Below are positions 1-7,315 of a stretch of 64,000 nt of DNA, piece by piece. The stretch is from Streptomyces nojiriensis (lineage in GTDB: Bacteria > Actinomycetota > Actinomycetes > Streptomycetales > Streptomycetaceae), in contig NZ_CP071139.1 in NCBI RefSeq assembly GCF_017639205.1, positions 6,881,501 through 6,945,500 on the forward strand. The letters are read 5' to 3'. How positions within the stretch are numbered: the first letter of the stretch is position 1; each line of letters starts with the position of its first letter. Below the pieces are notes generated by a model, which saw only the letters and a list, made by a program, of their open reading frames with translations, was not told where the DNA came from and searched no databases. The translations under genes and the position numbers were made by a program.

Positions 1-79
1 GGCGGACGTGCGCGGACGTGACGACCTCGTCCGGGAACAGCTCGGCCGCGCCCTTCAGGAGCTCAGCGGTGGTGCTCAC
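1..79 (-). CDS. fadB: 3-hydroxyacyl-CoA dehydrogenase / enoyl-CoA hydratase (FadB-type), N-terminal fragment
   Basis: Only the first 26 codons are inside the window; the gene runs off the left edge. The GTG start at 79 overlaps the TGA stop of the upstream thiolase in a GTGA overlap, so the two are almost certainly translated together. The visible N-terminus (STTAELLKGAAELFPDE) is too short to show a domain. The identity rests on the coupling to a FadA-type thiolase, which in actinobacteria is normally followed by the multifunctional FadB subunit for hydration and dehydrogenation of acyl-CoA. The product is therefore inferred from context. Confidence 0.6.
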   Translation of the reverse strand, partial: MSTTAELLKGAAELFPDEVVTSAHVR

Positions 80-1302
80 TTGGAGTCTCCCTCGGCGTTG
101 AAGTTCGGGTTCTCCCAGATGACCGTGGCGCCCATGCCGAAGCCGACGCACATGGTGGTCAGGCCGTAGCGGACGTGCGGCTGCTCCTCGAACTGACGGG
201 CCAGCTGCGTCATCAGGCGCACGCCCGAGGAGGCGAGCGGGTGGCCGAAGGCGATGGCGCCGCCGTACTGGTTCACGCGGGCGTCGTCGTCGGCGATGCC
301 GTAGTGCTCCAGGAACGCGAGGACCTGGACCGCGAAGGCCTCGTTGATCTCGAAGAGACCGATGTCCTCGATGGTCAGGCCGGCCTGGGCCAGGGCCTTC
401 TCGGTGGCCGGGATCGGGCCGTAGCCCATGACCTCGGGCTCGACACCCGCGAAGGAGTACGAGACCAGGCGCATCTTGACCGGGAGGTTGTTCTCCCGGG
501 CGAAGTCCTCGGACGCGATGATCGCGGCGGTGGCACCGTCGTTGAGACCGGCGGCGTTGCCCGCGGTGACCCGGCCGTGCGTACGGAACGGGGTCTTCAG
601 GCCGGCCAGGTTCTCCAGCGTGGTGCCCGGGCGCATCGGCTCGTCGGTGGTGACCAGGCCCCAGCCCGTCTCACCGGCCGCCTCGTTGGTGTTGCGCACC
701 GAGATCGGGACCAGGTCCTGCTGGATCTTGCCGTCGGCGTACGCCTTGGCGGCCTTCTCCTGCGAGCGCACGGCGTACTCGTCGGCGCGGAGCTTGGTGA
801 TCGTCGGGTACCGGTCGTGCAGGTTCTCGGCGGTCATGCCCATGAACAGGGCGGACTCGTCGACCAGCTTCTCGGAGACGAAGCGCGGGTTCGGGTCCAC
901 GCCCTCGCCCATGGGGTGGCGGCCCATGTGCTCGACACCGCCGGCGAGGGCGACGTCGTACGCACCGAAGGCCACGCCGCCCGCGACGGCGGTGACGGCG
1001 GTCAGCGCGCCGGCGCACATGCGGTCGATGGAGTAGCCCGGGACGGACTGCGGCAGGCCCGCGAGGATGCCGGCCGTGCGGCCCAGGGTGAGGCCCTGGT
1101 CGCCGATCTGCGTGGTCGCGGCGATGGCGACCTCGTCGATCTTCTTGGGGTCCAGGTCCGGGTTGCGGCGCAGCAGCTCCCGGATCGCCTTCACGACGAG
1201 GTCGTCGGCGCGGGTCTCGTGGTAGATGCCCTTCGGGCCCGCCTTGCCGAACGGGGTGCGGACGCCGTCGACGAAGACGACGTCCCTGACGGTACGAGGC
1301 AC
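76..1302 (-). CDS. fadA: acetyl-CoA C-acyltransferase (FadA-type thiolase)
   Basis: A 408-residue thiolase that would cleave 3-ketoacyl-CoA with CoA in the last step of beta-oxidation. The nucleophile is Cys96 in DRMCAGAL. The second catalytic pair is His354 in the GHPLASSG loop and Cys385 in TTMCVGFGMGA. An NEAFA motif precedes the GHP loop. The GTG start at 1302 is preferred over longer upstream readings because a GGAGAG ribosome site lies just before it and the protein then begins MPRTVRDVVFVDGVRTPFGK, the usual thiolase N-terminus. The stop overlaps the start of the downstream FadB-type gene. Two palindromes upstream suggest repression by an acyl-CoA-responsive regulator, which is an inference. 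Confidence 0.93.
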   Translation of the reverse strand: MPRTVRDVVFVDGVRTPFGKAGPKGIYHETRADDLVVKAIRELLRRNPDLDPKKIDEVAIAATTQIGDQGLTLGRTAGILAGLPQSVPGYSIDRMCAGALTAVTAVAGGVAFGAYDVALAGGVEHMGRHPMGEGVDPNPRFVSEKLVDESALFMGMTAENLHDRYPTITKLRADEYAVRSQEKAAKAYADGKIQQDLVPISVRNTNEAAGETGWGLVTTDEPMRPGTTLENLAGLKTPFRTHGRVTAGNAAGLNDGATAAIIASEDFARENNLPVKMRLVSYSFAGVEPEVMGYGPIPATEKALAQAGLTIEDIGLFEINEAFAVQVLAFLEHYGIADDDARVNQYGGAIAFGHPLASSGVRLMTQLARQFEEQPHVRYGLTTMCVGFGMGATVIWENPNFNAEGDSK

Positions 1303-1617
1303 GTTGGCTCTCCTCCAGGTGCGGGTGTGCACTGCTGCGCGCGGGGGCGTTCGGCATACGTTGCTGAGCGCCCGCTCACCCGACCATGCTACTTGCGAGT
1401 AACCAATGTGCACACCCCCTCCCGGAGGAGCGGCGAAGGTCACACTCGGGCCGCGGCGCCACGGCCCTGCGCCCCGACCGATCGGACCCGTCCGGCCAAC
1501 CCGTTCAGGTCACGTGCGCCCGGCCCCCGGCCGTGATCGTGGCGCCGACCCCGGGCAGTCCCGATCCTGACCGGGCCGGGGCGTCCCCTCCGGCCCGGTC
1601 GACGGAGGATGCGAGCA
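1303..1617. other. divergent intergenic region between the thiolase and hydrolase genes
   Basis: About 315 bases without a gene. It holds the leader of the thiolase gene on the minus strand, two palindromes listed separately (1365-1378 and 1390-1401), a TAGCAT hexamer on the minus strand overlapping the second palindrome that could be a -10 element, and a GGAGGA ribosome site at about 1604-1609 for the plus-strand hydrolase. I see no conserved small ORF or RNA in it. Confidence 0.6.
1365..1401. promoter_or_regulatory. two palindromes in the fadAB promoter region, probable operators
   Basis: TGAGCG-CC-CGCTCA (1365-1378) is a perfect 14-bp palindrome of the kind bound by TetR-type regulators of acyl-CoA metabolism. 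TACTTGCGAGTA (1390-1401) is an imperfect 12-bp palindrome with 10 of 12 positions matching; it overlaps a minus-strand TAGCAT. The positions, 63-99 bases upstream of the thiolase start, suit repression. The cognate regulator is not in the window. Confidence 0.5.
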
Positions 1618-2784
1618 ATGGCCAGCACTACGCCCACGGACCACAAGGTCCCGCACATCTCGACGGTCCCCGCCAACGCGGGACAGAACGTCAGGCTGCA
1701 CGTACGGGAGTACGACGGGACCCCGTCGGGCCCCAACGCGCAGCGCAAGGTCGTCCTGATGCTGCACGGGCGCAGCGTCCCGTCCGCCGTGGCCTTCGAC
1801 CTCCAGCACGACGGCGGCAAGTACAGCTGGGCGCAGCACCTGGCCAAGGCCGGGTTCGACGTGTTCCTCATGGAACTCACGGGCTCCGGCCTGTCGCCGC
1901 GTCCGGAGATGGACAAGCCCTGCAACGCCAACCCCCAGCACCAGGAGATCCTCGACCCGAACCCCCTGACGTACACCTGCACCCCGCCCTACCCGCACGA
2001 GCTGGGCAATTCGGAGAGCGAGTGGGGCGAGGTCGACGCGGTCGTCGAGTACATCAAGGCGAAGAAGGGCGTCACCAAGGTGGCGCTCGTCGGCCAGTCC
2101 GCCGCCGCCTTCGTCTTCGGGCCGTACGCGATCCAGCACCCGGGGAAGGTCGAGAGCCTGCTCCTCCTCGCGCCGATCTACCCGCCCGCCGGCCGGGCCA
2201 GCGCGCCGCCGAAGAGCTTCGGCGCGCCGGTCGCGTCCTTCCCCGTGTCCACCCCGGCGTCCCTGTTCGGCTTCCCGATGAACCTGTCCAGCAGGACCGG
2301 CCTCGAAAGCGCCTGGGACAAGGAGGTGCGGTCTCCGAAGCAGCGCGCGGCGGGGATGGTCGACGCGGTGTGGAAGGAGCTCATGGCCGTCGACCCCGTC
2401 GGCAAGGCCTGGGGCGGCCCGACGGCCGGATCGCCCGAGGGCGTGCTGCGGTTCCGCAACTCCTACTGGTGGGGCTGGAACCAGGACACCGTTCCGATCG
2501 GCGGTGTGCTCGGCGACCAGGTGCCGGTGATGATCGTCTACGGCGAGCACGACGCGACGGCGAACTCGCCGACCTTCTCGGTCCCCGCCTTCTACGACGC
2601 GGTCCCCGGGGTCCGCAAACTGATGTTCCGGGTGTCCTGCGCCGGCCACTCCATGGTCTGGGAGCGCCAGTCCAAGGTCCTGCACCGGCTGTCCAAGCAG
2701 TGGCTGAAGCACGGCAAGGTCGACGACCTGGAGAAGGGCAGCTTCTACGTGGACGAGGACGGCGCCTACACGGACACCCTCTAG
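1618..2784 (+). CDS. alpha/beta hydrolase
   Basis: A 388-residue alpha/beta hydrolase. The oxyanion region is LMLHGRSVPS near residue 50, the nucleophile elbow is GQSAAAF with Ser161, a likely acid is the Asp of YGEHDATANS, and the catalytic His is in CAGHSMVWE near the C-terminus. There is no signal peptide, so it is probably cytoplasmic. The ATG at 1618 is chosen because GGAGG sits about nine bases upstream; an in-frame ATG at 1609 lies inside that ribosome site. The gene is monocistronic, divergent from the thiolase, and ends in a strong bidirectional terminator. The substrate cannot be told from the sequence. Confidence 0.8.
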   Translation: MASTTPTDHKVPHISTVPANAGQNVRLHVREYDGTPSGPNAQRKVVLMLHGRSVPSAVAFDLQHDGGKYSWAQHLAKAGFDVFLMELTGSGLSPRPEMDKPCNANPQHQEILDPNPLTYTCTPPYPHELGNSESEWGEVDAVVEYIKAKKGVTKVALVGQSAAAFVFGPYAIQHPGKVESLLLLAPIYPPAGRASAPPKSFGAPVASFPVSTPASLFGFPMNLSSRTGLESAWDKEVRSPKQRAAGMVDAVWKELMAVDPVGKAWGGPTAGSPEGVLRFRNSYWWGWNQDTVPIGGVLGDQVPVMIVYGEHDATANSPTFSVPAFYDAVPGVRKLMFRVSCAGHSMVWERQSKVLHRLSKQWLKHGKVDDLEKGSFYVDEDGAYTDTL

Positions 2785-2794
2785 GGGGTGAACG

Positions 2795-2829
2795 GCAGGA
2801 GCCCCCGGCCATGGGCCGGGGGCTCCTGC
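2795..2829. terminator. bidirectional terminator between the hydrolase and rnd
   Basis: A perfect 16-bp stem, GCAGGAGCCCCCGGCC, with a three-base loop (ATG) lies between two convergent genes. It ends 10 bases past the hydrolase stop and 29 bases before the rnd stop. There is no T-run, as is common in Streptomyces. Confidence 0.85.
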
Positions 2830-2857
2830 GGGTGGGACCGGATCGGGGTCCGCCGGG

Positions 2858-4141
2858 TCAGGCGGTCGCGGCCAGGGCCGTGACCAGGGCCGGGGTCACC
2901 AGTTCGATCTGCCAGGGGCGGGCGCCGTAGCCCGCCAGGGCCTGTGACACCGCGTCCGCGTGCAGCCGCTGCGGCGGCTCCCAGCACAGCCGGCGGACCG
3001 TGTCCGGGGTGATCAGGTTCTCCTGGGGCAGGTTCAGCGCCTCCGCCAGCGCCGAGACGGCGGTACGGGCCGCCGCGAGCCGGGCCGCGGCCGCCGGGTC
3101 CTTGTCCACCCAGGAGCGCGGCGGCGGGGGACCGGCCGGGGTCGCCCCGGGCTGCGGCAGCTCGTTCTCGGGCAGGGCCTTCGCCCGGTCCACGGCGGCC
3201 ATCCACTGGTCCAGCTGGCGCCGGCCCATCCGCTGCCCGTAGCCGGGCAGGGCGGACAGGGTGTGCACGTTGGCCGGCAGGGCGAGCGCGGCCTCGACGA
3301 TCGCGGCGTCGCCCAGCACCTTGCCCGGCGACACGTCACGCCGCTGCGCGATCCGGTCCCGGGACTCCCACAGCTCCCGTACGACCGCCATCTGCCGGCG
3401 CCGGCGCACCTTGTGCATGCCGGACGTACGGCGCCACGGGTCCTTGCGGGGCGGAGCGGGCGGGGCGGAGGCGATGGCGTCGAACTCCTGGCGGGCCCAT
3501 TCGAGCTTGCCCTGCCGGTCCAGTTCCTTCTCCAGGGCGTCCCGCAGGTCCACCAGCAGCTCCACGTCCAGGGCGGCGTAGCGCAGCCAAGGCTCGGGGA
3601 GCGGACGGGTGGACCAGTCGACGGCGGAGTGGCCCTTCTCCAGCGCGTAGCCGAGCACGCTCTCGACCATCGCGCCGAGTCCGACCCGGGGGAAGCCGGC
3701 GAGGCGGCCGGCCAGCTCGGTGTCGAACAGCGAGGTGGGCACCATGCCTATTTCGCGCAGGCACGGCAGGTCCTGGGTGGCGGCGTGCAGGATCCATTCG
3801 GTGCCGGAGAGGGCCTCGCCCAGTGCGGACAGGTCGGGGCAGCCCACCGGGTCGATCAGTGCGGACCCCGCGCCCTCGCGGCGCAACTGCACCAGGTAGG
3901 CGCGCTGGCCGTACCGGTACCCGGAGGCCCGTTCGGCGTCGACGGCGACGGGGCCGGTGCCCGCGGCGAAGGCCGCGACCACTTCGGCGAGGGCATCCGC
4001 GTCGGCGACCACCGGAGGAATCCCCTCGCGGGGCTCCAGCAAGGGAGTCGGCAGCCCACCGGGCGGAACAACGACGTCGTCCGAGGGGCCGCCCCCGGTG
4101 GTGGTGCGCAGGTCTGCTGCGGGATCTTGGGCGTCGGTCAC
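2858..4141 (-). CDS. ribonuclease D-like 3'-5' exonuclease with HRDC domain
   Basis: A 427-residue protein. The N-terminal half is a DEDD exonuclease: motif I is VAVDAERASGYRYGQRAYLV (D and E), motif II is the Asp in HAATQDLPCLREIG, and motif III is YAALDVELLVDL with the Tyr and Asp of the DEDDy subclass. The C-terminal half begins around KVRRRRQMAVVRELWESRD and matches an HRDC helical domain. RNase D proteins trim the 3' ends of tRNA and other stable RNA precursors. The GTG start at 4141 has no strong ribosome site, so the exact start is uncertain. The response-regulator gene upstream is separated by a strong hairpin, so rnd is probably transcribed alone. Confidence 0.88.
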   Translation of the reverse strand: MTDAQDPAADLRTTTGGGPSDDVVVPPGGLPTPLLEPREGIPPVVADADALAEVVAAFAAGTGPVAVDAERASGYRYGQRAYLVQLRREGAGSALIDPVGCPDLSALGEALSGTEWILHAATQDLPCLREIGMVPTSLFDTELAGRLAGFPRVGLGAMVESVLGYALEKGHSAVDWSTRPLPEPWLRYAALDVELLVDLRDALEKELDRQGKLEWARQEFDAIASAPPAPPRKDPWRRTSGMHKVRRRRQMAVVRELWESRDRIAQRRDVSPGKVLGDAAIVEAALALPANVHTLSALPGYGQRMGRRQLDQWMAAVDRAKALPENELPQPGATPAGPPPPRSWVDKDPAAAARLAAARTAVSALAEALNLPQENLITPDTVRRLCWEPPQRLHADAVSQALAGYGARPWQIELVTPALVTALAATA

Positions 4142-4167
4142 CGGTCAAGGGTATCCGTGTATGCGAC

Positions 4168-4201
4168 GCGCCCGTCGCCGGAACGTTCCGTCGACGGGCG
4201 C
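4168..4201 (-). terminator. hairpin downstream of the response-regulator gene
   Basis: Ten-base arms GCGCCCGTCG and CGACGGGCGC enclose a second palindrome, GGAACGTTCC, giving an extended stem interrupted by one mismatch. It lies 3' of the LuxR-type regulator (stop at 4303) and immediately upstream of rnd, so a terminator is the simplest reading. The inner GGAAC/GTTCC could also bind a protein. Confidence 0.55.
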
Positions 4202-4302
4202 GAGCGGTATGCGGGGAGTTTTCCCGGGGTATTCCGGGGGTCTCCCGGCAGGTTCCCCGGCAGCGGCTCCCGAGGCGGATATCCGGGAGCTCCGGCCCGC
4301 GG

Positions 4303-4965
4303 TCAGTGGATGATCCCGGTGCGCAGCGCCACGGCGACCATGCCGGCGCGGTCGCCGGTGCCCAGCTTGCGGGCGATCCGGGCGAGGTGGGACTTGACGG
4401 TCAGGGCGGACAGGCCCATCGAGACGCCGATGGCCTTGTTGGACTGGCCCTCCGCGACGAGGCGCAGGACCTCGACCTCGCGGCCGGAGAGCTCTCGGTA
4501 GCCGCCCGGGTGGCTCGGGGCACCCGGGGGGCGGCGGTGCATACGGGCGGCGGCAGCGCCGATGGGGGCGGCGCCGGGCCGGGTGGGGAGCCCGATGTTG
4601 GTCCGCGTACCGGTGACGACGTAGCCCTTGACGCCGCCCGCGAGGGCGTTGCGCACGGCGCCGATGTCGTCGGCGGCGGACAGGGCCAGGCCGTTCGGCC
4701 AGCCTGCGGCCCGGGTCTCGGAGAGCAGGGTGAGACCGGAGCCGTCGGGCAGGTGCACGTCGGCCACGCAGATGTCGCGCGGGCTGCCGACGCGGGGGCG
4801 GGCCTCCGCGATGGACGACGCCTCGATCACGTCACGTACTCCGAGGGCCCACAGATGGCGGGTCACGGTGGAACGGACGCGCGGGTCGGCCACGACGACC
4901 ATGGCCGTCGGCTTGTTCGGGCGGTAGGCGACCAGGCTTGCGGGCTGCTCGAGAAGAACGGACAC
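4303..4965 (-). CDS. LuxR-family response regulator, orphan
   Basis: A 220-residue protein with a receiver-like N-terminal half and a LuxR/NarL-type helix-turn-helix at the C-terminus (LSGREVEVLRLVAEGQSNKAI to about residue 215). The receiver keeps a probable phospho-acceptor Asp in VADVHLPDGSG, a Ser in LALSAADD and a Lys in GGVKGYVV. The usual N-terminal acidic pair is reduced to one Asp (VADPRV). A low-complexity linker rich in Pro, Gly and Ala joins the domains. No histidine kinase is adjacent, so its partner is unknown and phosphorylation-independent activity is possible. A 270-base upstream region separates it from the DUF3000 gene. Confidence 0.85.
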   Translation of the reverse strand: MSVLLEQPASLVAYRPNKPTAMVVVADPRVRSTVTRHLWALGVRDVIEASSIAEARPRVGSPRDICVADVHLPDGSGLTLLSETRAAGWPNGLALSAADDIGAVRNALAGGVKGYVVTGTRTNIGLPTRPGAAPIGAAAARMHRRPPGAPSHPGGYRELSGREVEVLRLVAEGQSNKAIGVSMGLSALTVKSHLARIARKLGTGDRAGMVAVALRTGIIH

Positions 4966-5238
4966 CTAGGCCTCCTGGGGGAGTGGCGGGACGGCCGGCT
5001 CGGGGAAGGAAGCCGGTGCGAACCGTGCGGATGGTCACCCACTCCTTCGGCACGTCACCCGCCCGGCTTTAGGGAATGATCACGATTTGGTGAGTAACAA
5101 TTCGGGCAATTCGGACGCACGATCGATCATCGGTTGATCAGAAGCCCACAAGGGACGCCGCCTTTCGGCCGTCCGCCCAGTTCTTCGATCAGCCGTTCTG
5201 CGCCGGACGCCGATTCGGGCGGCCGTCCGGCCCTGCGG

Positions 5239-5895
5239 CTACGGGTGGTGCGGACCGCGGCGCTGTGGCAGGGAGACCACACCCGTCGCCGTGTCCGTCG
5301 GACCCACCGGCGGCAGCCCGGCGATCTGGCAGAGCAGTTCGCACCACGCCGACAGGTGTGCCGAGGTGTCCGGCACCCCGCCCACGCCCTCGCGCGGCGT
5401 CCACGAGGCCCTGATCTCGATCTGCGTGGCCGGACGCCGCTCCGCGAGCCCGCCGAAGTAGTGCGAGCCCGCCATGGTCACGGTGCCGCTCGCCTCCCCG
5501 TACGCCAGCCCGCGCGCCTCCAGCGCCCCGGTCAGCCAGGACCAGCACACCTCGGGCAGCAGCGGGTCCGCGGCCATCTCCGGCTCCAGCTCCGCGCGCA
5601 CCAGCGTCACCAGCCGGAAGGTGCCCTGCCAGGCGTCGTGCCCGGAGGGATCGTGGAGCAGGATGAGCCGGCCGTCGGCCAGGTCGTCCTCGCCGTCCAC
5701 CACCGCGGCCTCCAGCGCGTAGGCGTGCGGCGCCAGTCTCTGGGGCGGTTTCGTGGGGTCGATCTCGATCCCCGGACGCAGCCGGGCCTTCTTCAAACCG
5801 TCGACCGCCCGCCGGAACGGGAGCGGGACGGAGCTCTCCTTCGCGCTGTCCGTACCCTCGGCGCCATCTGAAAATCGTCCCTGAGCCGCAGCCAT
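5239..5895 (-). CDS. DUF3000 family protein
   Basis: A 218-residue actinobacterial conserved protein of unknown function, recognised by its overall sequence (PLPFRRAVDGLKKARLRPG near the N-terminus; GLAYGEASGTVTMAGSHYFGG in the middle). There are no signal peptide or membrane segments. The ATG at 5895 gives the usual length; reading further upstream would run into the divergent hemE region. The gene is divergent from hemE with starts about 90 bases apart, so the two may share regulatory DNA. No catalytic motif is apparent. Confidence 0.75.
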   Translation of the reverse strand: MAAAQGRFSDGAEGTDSAKESSVPLPFRRAVDGLKKARLRPGIEIDPTKPPQRLAPHAYALEAAVVDGEDDLADGRLILLHDPSGHDAWQGTFRLVTLVRAELEPEMAADPLLPEVCWSWLTGALEARGLAYGEASGTVTMAGSHYFGGLAERRPATQIEIRASWTPREGVGGVPDTSAHLSAWCELLCQIAGLPPVGPTDTATGVVSLPQRRGPHHP

Positions 5896-5986
5896 GCGGG
5901 GAAGACTAGGCGGAACGAGCGCCCGTGCGGCGCAGGGACACCCTCGCCGGGTCGGACACTTCTTCATACGTGCGAAGATTTGGGTC

Positions 5987-7051
5987 GTGAGCGCCAACAC
6001 CCGCCCCACGGGCCAGCCGAGTCAGACGTACGATTCCGCCTTCCTGAAGGCGTGCCGGCGGGAGCCGGTGCCGCACACCCCGGTGTGGTTCATGCGGCAG
6101 GCGGGGCGCTCGCTCCCGGAGTACCGCAAGCTGCGCGAGGGCACGCAGATGCTCGAGTCCTGCATGCGGCCCGACCTGGTCACCGAGATCACGCTGCAGC
6201 CGGTGCGCCGCCACAAGGTGGACGCGGCGATCTTCTTCTCCGACATCGTGGTCCCGCTCAAGGCCATCGGCGTCGACCTGGACATCAAGCCGGGCATCGG
6301 CCCGGTCGTCGCCCAGCCGATCCGCCGCCGCGAGGACCTCGCACAGCTGCGCGACCTCACCCCGGAGGACGTCTCGTACGTCACCGAGGCGATCGGCATG
6401 CTCACGGGTGAACTGGGTGCCACGCCGTTGATCGGATTCGCGGGCGCGCCTTTCACCCTCGCGAGCTACCTGGTCGAGGGCGGCCCCTCCAAGAACCACG
6501 AGCACACCAAGGCCCTCATGTACGGGGACCCCGAGCTGTGGGCCGACCTCCTGGACCGCCTCGCGGAGATCACCTCCGCCTTCCTGAAGGTCCAGATCGA
6601 GGCCGGCGCCTCCGCCGTCCAGCTCTTCGACTCCTGGGTCGGCGCCCTCGCCCCGGCGGACTACCGCCGCTCGGTGATGCCCGCGTCCGCGAAGGTCCTG
6701 GAGTCCGTCGCCTCCTACGGAGTCCCGCGGATCCACTTCGGCGTGGGCACGGGCGAGCTCCTCGGCCTGATGGGCGAGGCCGGCGCGGACGTCATGGGCG
6801 TCGACTACCGGGTCCCGCTGGACGAGGCCGTGCGCCGCGTCGGCCCCGGCAAGGCGCTCCAGGGCAACCTGGACCCGGCCGTGCTCTTCTCCACCACGCA
6901 GGCGGTCGAGGCCAAGACGGACGAGGTCCTCGCGGCCGCCGCCGGCCTGGAGGGCCACGTCTTCAACCTGGGCCACGGCGTCCTCCCGACGACCGACCCG
7001 GACGCGCTGACCCGCCTGGTGGACTACGTCCACACCAAGACGCAGCGCTAG
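5987..7051 (+). CDS. hemE: uroporphyrinogen decarboxylase
   Basis: A 354-residue enzyme that removes four carboxyl groups from uroporphyrinogen III to give coproporphyrinogen III. Signatures are PVWFMRQAGRSLPEYR near residue 30, the catalytic Asp region FFSDIVVPLKAIGVDLDIKPGIGPV, and a C-terminal FNLGHGVLPTTDP. The GTG start at 5987 (VSANTRP) gives the family length. The TAG stop lies inside CTAG at 7048-7051, where a short mobile element has inserted, so the reading frame is intact. The gene's likely terminator is now beyond that element, at 7230-7268. hemG and hemQ lie about 3-4 kb downstream on the same strand. Confidence 0.95.
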   Translation: MSANTRPTGQPSQTYDSAFLKACRREPVPHTPVWFMRQAGRSLPEYRKLREGTQMLESCMRPDLVTEITLQPVRRHKVDAAIFFSDIVVPLKAIGVDLDIKPGIGPVVAQPIRRREDLAQLRDLTPEDVSYVTEAIGMLTGELGATPLIGFAGAPFTLASYLVEGGPSKNHEHTKALMYGDPELWADLLDRLAEITSAFLKVQIEAGASAVQLFDSWVGALAPADYRRSVMPASAKVLESVASYGVPRIHFGVGTGELLGLMGEAGADVMGVDYRVPLDEAVRRVGPGKALQGNLDPAVLFSTTQAVEAKTDEVLAAAAGLEGHVFNLGHGVLPTTDPDALTRLVDYVHTKTQR

Positions 7052-7212
7052 GCCGTCTCTTTCGGATCTTGCCGGGCCCGCGACGCCCGGCACCGCACCT
7101 GGCCGCGTTGTCGGGGCGCCCGAGTACGTCCAGTACACGGTGCGCCCCTCCGCCTTGCCAGGCACGGCACCGGACGCCGCGGGCTCGGCCGACAAGATCC
7201 GAAAGAGACGGC
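7052..7212. mobile_element. 161-bp MITE-like element, copy 1
   Basis: Non-coding element bounded by perfect 20-bp inverted repeats (GCCGTCTCTTTCGGATCTTG at the left, its reverse complement at the right) and flanked on both sides by CTAG (7048-7051 and 7213-7216), consistent with a 4-bp target duplication. A copy of exactly the same length at 20258-20418 differs at only three positions. It carries no transposase, so it would need one in trans. Target and size fit an IS5-type (YTAR) MITE, which is an inference. The left CTAG supplies the hemE stop codon. Confidence 0.88.
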
Positions 7213-7229
7213 CTAGCGGCACGGGGGGT

Positions 7230-7268
7230 GGGGCGGGGAGCGGTGCCTGCGGCGCCGCTCCCCGCCCC
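7230..7268 (+). terminator. probable hemE terminator displaced by the MITE
   Basis: A perfect 14-bp stem (GGGGCGGGGAGCGG with its complement at 7255-7268) and an 11-base loop, followed by CCCTTTCTCCGTTT. It lies about 180 bases past the hemE stop because the 161-bp element sits between them. Confidence 0.7.
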
Positions 7269-7291
7269 GCCCTTTCTCCGTTTCCCGGGGG

Positions 7292-7312
7292 TGCGGGGGC
7301 GGAGCCCCCGCA
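7292..7312. terminator. hairpin at the 3' end of the flavoprotein gene
   Basis: TGCGGGGGC and its complement (9 bp) with a three-base loop, three bases from the stop of the minus-strand flavoprotein gene. This short GC hairpin type is common at Streptomyces gene ends and probably acts on both strands. Confidence 0.6.
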
Positions 7313-7315
7313 GGG

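Noticed and set aside
7052..7212. The short element as a full insertion sequence.
   Set aside because: At 161 bases it has no coding capacity; it can only be a MITE or remnant.
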